From Actinomycetota bacterium (GTDB lineage Bacteria > Actinomycetota > Acidimicrobiia > Acidimicrobiales > Ilumatobacteraceae): a stretch of DNA of 11,236 bases. The position numbers were made by a program, and so were the translations under genes. Below, piece by piece: positions 6,431 through 11,236 of this stretch. The stretch spans positions 1 through 11,236 of the forward strand of contig WLKU01000028.1 in the NCBI GenBank assembly GCA_009701105.1, in the 5' to 3' direction. The notes beneath the pieces are model-generated. The model was not told the origin of the DNA, did not search any database, and saw only the letters and a program-made list of their open reading frames with translations. How positions within the stretch are numbered: position 1 is the first letter of the stretch; each line of letters begins with the position of its first letter.

Positions 6431-7180
6431 ATGTCCGGCCATTCCAAATGGGCAACGATCAAACACAAAAAGGGCAAAGCAGATAAGGCCCGTGGCAAGA
6501 CGTTTGCAAAACTTGCGCGACAACTCGAAGTCAGCACCAGGGAAGGCGGCGGTGACCCTGCATCAAATGCGTCGTTGCGCACAATCGTGCTTAAAGCAAA
6601 AGCGGCCCAGATGACGAACGATGCCATTGACCGCGCGATCAAACGAGGAATGGGCGAGCACTCTGGTGCGGCGTTTGAATCGATTACGTATGAGGCTTAT
6701 GCGCCGGGCGGTGTTGCAATGTTGATTGATGCACTCACCGACAATCGCAATCGCACCGCATCGGATGTGCGTCTCGCCTTTAGTAAGTCGGGTGGCGCAA
6801 TGGCAGAGCCTGGCGCCGTCGGCTGGCAGTTTTCACGCAAGGGTGTTGTGCAGATAGACAAATCGGTTTCGGAAGATGAAGTGATGATGGTTTCGCTTGA
6901 ACATGGGGCAGAAGATGTGGTGGACGATGGCGATACATGGCGCGTGACATGTGATTCACATGCGTTGTACGAACTCAAAGCTTCATTGGAAGGTGCCGGT
7001 ATGACCGTTGTAAGTGCAGTGTCAACAATGGTTTCGTCACTTCAGGTTCCAGTTACCGATATCGCCGATGCTAAAGCAATCTTGCGGATCATGGATGATC
7101 TAGAAGACAACGATGACGTGCAAGATGTGTACGCTAATTTCGATATGAGCGACGCAATTCTTGAGGAGGCAGCATCATGA
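6431..7180 (+). CDS. yebC: YebC/PmpR family (TACO1-like) protein
   Basis: A complete 249-residue member of the YebC family. The opening MSGHSKWATIKHKKGKADKA is the family signature, followed by RGKTFAKLARQLEVSTREGG and LRTIVLKAKAAQMTNDAIDRAIKRG. The middle segment YEAYAPGGVAMLIDALTDNRNRT (75-97) and the C-terminal VQDVYANFDMSD are also diagnostic. Family members were first described as transcriptional regulators, and more recent work links them to translation of difficult peptide stretches such as polyproline; which applies here cannot be told. The start is fixed by the strong AGGAGGT site. It overlaps the next gene by 4 bases (ATGA). Proximity to ruvC is common in many bacteria, but here a peroxiredoxin gene lies between them. 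Confidence 0.96.
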   Translation: MSGHSKWATIKHKKGKADKARGKTFAKLARQLEVSTREGGGDPASNASLRTIVLKAKAAQMTNDAIDRAIKRGMGEHSGAAFESITYEAYAPGGVAMLIDALTDNRNRTASDVRLAFSKSGGAMAEPGAVGWQFSRKGVVQIDKSVSEDEVMMVSLEHGAEDVVDDGDTWRVTCDSHALYELKASLEGAGMTVVSAVSTMVSSLQVPVTDIADAKAILRIMDDLEDNDDVQDVYANFDMSDAILEEAAS

Positions 7181-7629
7181 GCGTGGCAGTTGGAGAAAAG
7201 GCACCGGGGTTCACGTTGCTCGGCAGCGGTGGCAAGTCATATTCATTGTCTGACTATGCAGGCAAACCTGTTGTCCTGGTTTTTTATCCTGGCGACAACA
7301 CCGCCGTGTGCACAAAACAATTGTGTTCGTACAACAACGAACTTGCGCAATTTAATGACATCGGTGCGCAGGTGCTTGGCATTTCGGCCCAAGATGTTGC
7401 AAGCCACGATGCATTTTCCGCCAAGCACGGTTTCGGGTTTCCGTTGTTGGCCGATACCGAAAAAGAGGTGGCAGGGGCGTATGGAGTGGTTGGACTATTG
7501 GGCATGGTGAGGCGAAGCATTTTTGTACTGGATGCCCAGGGCGTTATCCGCTACGTACACAGATCCGCAGTCGGACTTACCTTTCGCCCAGTTGACGAAT
7601 TGGTAACTGCACTTCGTTCGGCCCTCTAA
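7177..7629 (+). CDS. bcp: Peroxiredoxin, BCP (thiol peroxidase) type
   Basis: Reduces hydrogen peroxide and organic hydroperoxides using a cysteine thiol, then is recycled by thioredoxin or a similar donor. The 150-residue protein has the PxxxTxxC active site as P38, T42 and C45 (peroxidatic cysteine) in FYPGDNTAVCTKQLC. C50, five residues later, is in the place of the BCP resolving cysteine, as in the E. coli protein. The catalytic arginine is probably R112 or R113 in VRRSIFVLD. GFTLLGSGG near the start and FPLLADTEKEVAGAYGV (88-104) are typical of the family. GAGGAGG at 7163-7169 is a good Shine-Dalgarno for the ATG at 7177, which overlaps the yebC stop as ATGA, so translation is probably coupled. 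It appears to end this transcript, because ruvC has its own promoter-like sequence 40 bases on. Confidence 0.93.
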   Translation: MSVAVGEKAPGFTLLGSGGKSYSLSDYAGKPVVLVFYPGDNTAVCTKQLCSYNNELAQFNDIGAQVLGISAQDVASHDAFSAKHGFGFPLLADTEKEVAGAYGVVGLLGMVRRSIFVLDAQGVIRYVHRSAVGLTFRPVDELVTALRSAL

Positions 7630-7633
7630 ATCC

Positions 7634-7662
7634 TTACCTAGCAGGTGTTTTGGCACTAGGAT
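7634..7662 (+). promoter_or_regulatory. Probable leaderless promoter of ruvCAB
   Basis: TAGGAT (7657-7662) fits TAnnnT and ends 7 bases before the ruvC ATG. TTACCT (7634-7639) is a fair -35, 17 bases away. CCTAG (7637-7641) and CTAGG (7656-7660) form an inverted repeat touching both elements, and ATCCT (7630-7634) pairs with AGGAT (7658-7662). These could be an operator or chance. No Shine-Dalgarno precedes ruvC, and no SOS-type box is recognisable here by eye. Confidence 0.55.
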
Positions 7663-7669
7663 AGAACAT

Positions 7670-8209
7670 ATGTTCGCCCAGTCTGAAGCGCTCGTCGTGC
7701 TCGGCATTGACCCTGGTTTGACCCGCTGTGGTTACGCAGTACTGAGAAGTCAATCGCTGCAGCAAACCGACGTGGTTGCGCTTGGTGTGATGACGACTCC
7801 AGCAACTGAACAATTGCAGCACCGGTTGTGTGCGTTGCAACTGGATATCGAGAAACTGATCGATGAAACTCAGCCCAATGCGATTGCGGTTGAGCAAGTA
7901 TTTTTTCAAAACAACGTGCGTACCGCAATGAGCGTTGGTCAGGTGAGTGGGTTGGTACTCGCGATGGCTAGCAGGTTGGGAATCGATGTTGTTCAATACA
8001 CACCAAGCCAAGTGAAAAGCGCTGTCACTGGTTCGGGAACTGCCAATAAGTTGCAGGTGCAAAAGATGGTGCAACAGCGTCTTGGTCTTTCATCATTGCC
8101 AGAACCTGCAGATGCGGCCGATGCTGCTGCGATTGCGCTGTGTCATCTGGCAGTCGCGCCATTACGAAGCAGCATTCTGCGCGCCAAGAATGCGGTAGGT
8201 GCGAAATGA
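7670..8209 (+). CDS. ruvC: Crossover junction endodeoxyribonuclease RuvC
   Basis: The resolvase that cuts Holliday junctions by symmetric nicking. The 179-residue protein keeps all four metal-binding acidic residues: D14 in LGIDPGLTRCGY, E75 in AVEQVFF, and D148 and D151 in ADAADAAAIA. The DNA-contacting segment TPSQVKSAVTGSGTANKLQV (111-130) and the following QKMV match the family. The ATG at 7670 is supported by the TAGGAT hexamer 7 bases upstream; it gives a slightly longer N-terminus (MFAQSEALVV) than many RuvC proteins, where the core begins at LGIDPG. The stop overlaps the ruvA start by 4 bases (ATGA), so RuvC and RuvA are translationally coupled and form the resolvasome with RuvB. Confidence 0.97.
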   Translation: MFAQSEALVVLGIDPGLTRCGYAVLRSQSLQQTDVVALGVMTTPATEQLQHRLCALQLDIEKLIDETQPNAIAVEQVFFQNNVRTAMSVGQVSGLVLAMASRLGIDVVQYTPSQVKSAVTGSGTANKLQVQKMVQQRLGLSSLPEPADAADAAAIALCHLAVAPLRSSILRAKNAVGAK

Positions 8210-8799
8210 TTGGATCGTTGCGTGGAGTAGTGATTGAGCGCAATCAAGACTCAACCGTGTTGCTCGAGGTTGGTGGTGTTGGCTATCTCATCCATGTCAC
8301 GCCTCGCACGCTTGGGGAGCTCGAGCCGACATCTCAGGCTTTCGTCTACGTGCATCAACACATTCGTGAAGATGCTCAGACGTTGTACGGTTTTTTAGAC
8401 AGAGACGAGCGCCGCACCTTCGAGATCCTGATCGCGACACACGGAGTTGGCCCAAACATGGCGATGTCAATACTTGCCACACACACGCCGCGTGCATTGA
8501 TCGACATTGTCGCCACCAACGATCATGGGGCGCTGACCCTGGTGTCGGGGGTTGGTCGCAAAACTGCCGAACGACTGCTGATCGAATTGAAGGGTCGAAT
8601 GAATCTGCCCGTTATGGATACGCCCCAAGGAGAACAATCACAAGGTCATCGTGCAGTGACCGATGTGCGTGAAGCATTGACGGGACTCGGGTATTCAAAC
8701 GAAGAGATCCGCGATGTACTGCGAGAGCTGTCAGCCACCGACACCGCCGAAAACTTGTTACGCCAGGCACTCAACGCACTGGGGGTGAAGCGTGCGTGA
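8206..8799 (+). CDS. ruvA: Holliday junction branch migration complex subunit RuvA
   Basis: Binds the four-way junction as a tetramer and loads RuvB. The 197-residue protein starts MIGSLRGVV with the N-terminal OB fold (1-62) ending in [10 protein letters not shown], where E55 and D56 are the acidic pin residues at the junction centre. Two helix-hairpin-helix motifs follow, [12 protein letters not shown] (79-90) and [18 protein letters not shown] (113-130). Domain III (about 151-197) contacts RuvB and is preceded by a flexible Gln- and Gly-rich linker. The open frame extends upstream to 8140, but the ATG at 8206 is chosen because it gives the canonical RuvA N-terminus and the ATGA overlap with ruvC. 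ruvB begins inside its last codons. Confidence 0.97.
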   Translation: MIGSLRGVVIERNQDSTVLLEVGGVGYLIHVTPRTLGELEPTSQAFVYVHQHIREDAQTLYGFLDRDERRTFEILIATHGVGPNMAMSILATHTPRALIDIVATNDHGALTLVSGVGRKTAERLLIELKGRMNLPVMDTPQGEQSQGHRAVTDVREALTGLGYSNEEIRDVLRELSATDTAENLLRQALNALGVKRA

Positions 8800-9829
8800 A
8801 GAATTTGTAGACCCGCATAAGCGCTCACAAGACGAGAGCGACGATGGCGAGATGTTGGATGAAGTTGGGTTACGACCTCGTTCCCTGGATGATTTTGTCG
8901 GTCAACGCGAACTCAAAGAGCACCTCAGTATTGTGCTTGAAGCGGCAAGACGCCGAGGTCAGGCAGCAGACCATCTGTTGTTCGCTGGTCCGCCTGGGCT
9001 TGGCAAAACCACACTTGCCGGAATTGTTGCAACCGAAATGTCTGCGCACCTTCATGTCACCTCGGGCCCAGCACTTGAGCGTGCCGGAGATCTGGCTGCA
9101 ATCTTGACCAAACTTGAAGATAACGATGTTTTGTTTATCGACGAGATTCACCGTTTGTCGCGCACTGTTGAAGAAATCTTGTATCCGGCAATGGAAGATT
9201 TTCAGATTGACATTGTGGTGGGCAAGGGTCCGTCTGCTTCTTCGATTCGCCTGACATTGCCCAAGTTCACATTGATCGGAGCTACGACTCGTACTGGCAT
9301 GATCACAGGACCACTACGTGATCGGTTTGGACTTGTCGCCCGACTCGATTATTACGACAACAACGAGTTGCAATCAATCATCAGTCGTGCAGCAGGAATT
9401 TTGCAGGTCGATATTGATGGACAGGGTGCCGCCGAAATTGCTCGACGCTCACGCGGAACACCGCGCATTGCCAATCGGTTGTTGCGACGTGTACGCGATT
9501 TTGCGGAAGTTCGTGGCGATGGCACTGTTGACAAAACGTCTGCAAATGAAGCCTTGAGTGTGTTTGGCGTAGACGAACTTGGGCTCGACAAAGTCGATCG
9601 CGCAGTACTGAGTGCCATCTGTGTTCAATTTGGTGGCGGACCAGTGGGCTTGTCAACACTTGCGATCAGCGTGAGCGAGCAAACCGAAACCATTGAAGAT
9701 GTGTACGAACCATTTTTGATTCAGCAGGGGATGATTGCGCGCACACCGCGTGGCCGTGTTGCGATGCCGCTTGCCTATGCGCACCTTGGTTTGCAAACAC
9801 CCGCACAACATCCAGATCTTTTCGCCTAA
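8792..9829 (+). CDS. ruvB: Holliday junction ATP-dependent DNA helicase RuvB
   Basis: The hexameric AAA+ motor of branch migration. The 345-residue protein has Walker A GPPGLGKT (66-73), Walker B with DEIH (117-120), sensor 1 ATTR (164-167), and the LRDRFG motif (175-180) carrying the arginine finger. The C-terminal winged-helix region holds [11 protein letters not shown] and ends with the conserved TPRGR and AYAHLG segments. The acidic N-terminal extension ([11 protein letters not shown], 14-24) precedes [12 protein letters not shown], where most RuvB proteins align. The start is GTG at 8792, overlapping the end of ruvA by 8 bases, with GGGGGTG at 8781-8787 as a plausible ribosome-binding site. 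queA follows after 15 bases. Confidence 0.97.
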   Translation: MREEFVDPHKRSQDESDDGEMLDEVGLRPRSLDDFVGQRELKEHLSIVLEAARRRGQAADHLLFAGPPGLGKTTLAGIVATEMSAHLHVTSGPALERAGDLAAILTKLEDNDVLFIDEIHRLSRTVEEILYPAMEDFQIDIVVGKGPSASSIRLTLPKFTLIGATTRTGMITGPLRDRFGLVARLDYYDNNELQSIISRAAGILQVDIDGQGAAEIARRSRGTPRIANRLLRRVRDFAEVRGDGTVDKTSANEALSVFGVDELGLDKVDRAVLSAICVQFGGGPVGLSTLAISVSEQTETIEDVYEPFLIQQGMIARTPRGRVAMPLAYAHLGLQTPAQHPDLFA

Positions 9830-9844
9830 GTTTCTTTAGTCGCT

Positions 9845-10879
9845 ATGCATCTATCGGATATTGATTACGACTTGCCGCAGCACCTCATTGCGCAGCACCC
9901 AATAGAGCCACGTGATGCTGCGCGGTTGCTCGTCGATGTTGATTCAAACGATCCGAATAGCGAGCCAGCGCATCGACATGTTTCTGACTTCGTCGAATTT
10001 ATGAAACCTGGTGATGTCGTGGTCGTCAATCACACGCGGGTGATGCCCGCTCGTGTGATCTTGCATCGTGCAAGCGGTGGCGTCGTTGAAGCATTGCTGC
10101 TGGAAGAAAAAGATGCGGGCACAACGACATGGGAATCGTTGTTGCGACCAGGTGGCAAGTTGAAGGTGGGAGAGATTCTGTATTCGTCAGACGACGCAGA
10201 ATTTTTGCAAGTTGGTGAGCGCACCGAGGCTGGTGACACGTTTTTGGTGCGATTGATCGGGAGCGATGCTCACGGTTTGCTCGCAAAACACGGCAGTATG
10301 CCGTTGCCGCCGTATATCACCGAGGTTCTTGCAGATGCAGAGCGTTATCAGACGGTGTTTGCTCACGACCAAAAGTCTTCAGCAGCACCTACGGCAGGGT
10401 TGCACTTCACACCAGAACTGTTGCAGCGCATTCGCGATGTCGGTGTAACCATCTGTGAGGTTGAACTTGTGGTTGGCCTTGACACATTTAAGCCAATTTC
10501 GGTAGATAACCCACTTGAACATCTCATTCACACGGAGTCATATCGTGTTCCGCAATCGACAATGGACGCGTGCAATGAAGCACGTTTACGTGGAGCAAGA
10601 GTGATCGCAATCGGAACAACCGCTACACGAGCGCTAGAGAGCGCTGCAAAGTTTGGGCAATTGGAAGGCCGAACCAATCTGTTCATCACGCCGGGCTTCG
10701 AGTGGAAAGTGGTTGACATGATGATGACCAATTTTCACATGCCGCGCACGACACTGCTGCTGATGATTCAGTCGTTTGTTGGCACTCGTTGGCGCAGACT
10801 CTACGAACAGGCCATTGCTCGTGAATATCGGATGCTTTCATTCGGTGATGCAATGCTGCTCGCACGTCGCACGGATTAG
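9845..10879 (+). CDS. queA: S-adenosylmethionine:tRNA ribosyltransferase-isomerase QueA
   Basis: Transfers and isomerises the ribosyl part of S-adenosylmethionine onto preQ1 in tRNA, giving epoxyqueuosine at the wobble position. The 344-residue protein contains NHTRVMPAR (62-70), HGSMPLPPYI (149-158), the family hallmark APTAGLHFT (181-189), and TNFHMPRTTLLLMI (295-308), ending with the usual YR..SFGDAMLL. Compared with the LHVGxGTFxPV segment of well-studied QueA enzymes, this one reads LVVGLDTFKPI (208-218), so the histidine position is V209 and the second glycine is D213. I cannot tell whether that is a lineage trait. It starts 15 bases after ruvB with neither a clear Shine-Dalgarno nor a TAnnnT-N7 hexamer, so it probably relies on the ruv transcript. 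Confidence 0.95.
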   Translation: MHLSDIDYDLPQHLIAQHPIEPRDAARLLVDVDSNDPNSEPAHRHVSDFVEFMKPGDVVVVNHTRVMPARVILHRASGGVVEALLLEEKDAGTTTWESLLRPGGKLKVGEILYSSDDAEFLQVGERTEAGDTFLVRLIGSDAHGLLAKHGSMPLPPYITEVLADAERYQTVFAHDQKSSAAPTAGLHFTPELLQRIRDVGVTICEVELVVGLDTFKPISVDNPLEHLIHTESYRVPQSTMDACNEARLRGARVIAIGTTATRALESAAKFGQLEGRTNLFITPGFEWKVVDMMMTNFHMPRTTLLLMIQSFVGTRWRRLYEQAIAREYRMLSFGDAMLLARRTD

Positions 10880-10889
10880 CAACTTGCTA
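10877..10889. repeat. 13-bp dyad over the queA stop and putative tgt -35
   Basis: TAGCAA-C-TTGCTA is a perfect dyad with 6-base arms and one central base. Its left end is the queA stop codon and its right arm is the likely tgt -35 (TTGCTA, 10884-10889). The centre is too short for an RNA hairpin, which favours a DNA-binding site over a terminator if it is functional at all. Confidence 0.35.
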
Positions 10890-10910
10890 GCCAATGTGTG
10901 CCACTACCGT
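10884..10910 (+). promoter_or_regulatory. Probable leaderless promoter of tgt
   Basis: TACCGT at 10905-10910 fits TAnnnT, ends 7 bases before the tgt ATG, and is the same hexamer as in front of pimA (both lie in CTACCGT). TTGCTA at 10884-10889 is a possible -35 with a short 15-base spacer. No Shine-Dalgarno precedes tgt. This implies tgt can be transcribed independently of queA. Confidence 0.5.
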
Positions 10911-10917
10911 GTAGACA

Positions 10918-11236
10918 ATGTTTCCTGTTCAGTTCACCACAGATGCTGTTGATGGCAGCGCTCGTGCAGGAACTGCCGTAACCCACAGAGGTTCGTACAC
11001 CACACCGTGTTTCATGCCGGTAGGTACGCGCGGTGCGATCAAATATTTGAGCGCTGCCGACTACGAAGACTTAGGCGCACAGATCGTGCTTGGCAACACC
11101 TACCACCTGATGTTGCGACCAGGCGCAGAGACTGTCAGCGCACTGGGTGGCCTTGGTGCATTTGCCGGATGGAAAGGTTTGACACTGACCGACTCGGGCG
11201 GTTTTCAAGTGTTCTCGCTCAACCCCGATGTCGACG
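10918..11236 (+). CDS. tgt: tRNA-guanine transglycosylase Tgt (N-terminal part, cut by window end)
   Basis: Exchanges the wobble guanine of GUN-anticodon tRNAs for preQ1, the step before QueA. The frame from the ATG at 10918 is open to the window edge and encodes 106 residues, roughly the first quarter of the enzyme. Visible hallmarks are [14 protein letters not shown] (29-42), [12 protein letters not shown] (58-69) and [11 protein letters not shown] (91-101), where D92 corresponds to the conserved aspartate in the guanine-binding pocket (D102 in the Zymomonas enzyme). The catalytic nucleophile and the zinc site lie beyond the window. Zinc dependence and full activity therefore cannot be checked here. 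The start is supported by the TACCGT hexamer 7 bases upstream and by the correct spacing to the first motifs. Confidence 0.95.
   Translation, partial: MFPVQFTTDAVDGSARAGTAVTHRGSYTTPCFMPVGTRGAIKYLSAADYEDLGAQIVLGNTYHLMLRPGAETVSALGGLGAFAGWKGLTLTDSGGFQVFSLNPDVD

Noticed and set aside
7634..8074. 146-codon minus-strand frame opposite ruvC
   Set aside because: It lies wholly against ruvC and its promoter and its translation shows no recognisable domain. The plus strand has a full RuvC with all catalytic residues.
8140..8205. Upstream extension of ruvA to an ATG at 8140
   Set aside because: It would overlap ruvC by 70 bases and add 22 residues absent from the RuvA family; the ATG at 8206 gives the canonical MIGSLRG start and an ATGA overlap.
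1..11236. CRISPR array, transposon, tRNA or phage-derived genes
   Set aside because: No spaced direct-repeat array, no transposase or integrase motif, and no cloverleaf with a TTC-rich T-arm was seen; the genes are contiguous housekeeping families.

Overview
The window reads as a chromosomal housekeeping segment of a high-GC Gram-positive relative with a fairly even base composition. The combination of a PimA-like phosphatidylinositol mannosyltransferase, an F420-type luciferase-like oxidoreductase, the order pdxS-pdxT-yebC-ruvC-ruvA-ruvB and queA-tgt, and apparently leaderless genes with a TAnnnT hexamer exactly 7 nt before the start codon suggests Actinobacteria. An Acidimicrobiia-like lineage is my best guess, from gene order and moderate GC; this is inference only. 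No mobile element, CRISPR array, tRNA, rRNA or obvious foreign DNA is visible, and no stretch longer than 112 bases lacks a gene.

Layout. Bases 1-36 look like the last codons of a plus-strand gene that converges on a minus-strand luciferase-like oxidoreductase (52-984). A 112-base divergent spacer with T-tracts phased every 10 bp separates this from the pimA-like glycosyltransferase (1097-2269). A lemA (2320-2871), htpX-like M48 protease (2895-3800) and DUF3048 lipoprotein (3803-4858) run follows, tightly spaced and all envelope-directed. Next come pdxS (4919-5812) and pdxT (5862-6428), the two halves of PLP synthase, separated by a strong inverted repeat. pdxT runs into yebC (6431-7180) and a BCP-type peroxiredoxin (7177-7629). 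After a short promoter gap the Holliday-junction set ruvC (7670-8209), ruvA (8206-8799) and ruvB (8792-9829) is joined by overlapping start and stop codons. queA (9845-10879) follows, and tgt (10918 to the window edge) is cut off by the end.

How they work together. RuvA, RuvB and RuvC are one complex. PdxS and PdxT are one enzyme. Tgt and QueA act in the same queuosine tRNA-modification pathway. LemA, HtpX and the DUF3048 lipoprotein are probably one transcription unit acting at the membrane, but no common function can be stated from sequence.

I found no clearly new biological system. The points most worth a second look are regulatory: the repeated TAnnnT-N7-start arrangement at five genes, several dyads lying on those promoters, the phased T-tracts before pimA, and the hairpin between pdxS and pdxT. 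The DUF3048 lipoprotein is the gene with the least understood job.
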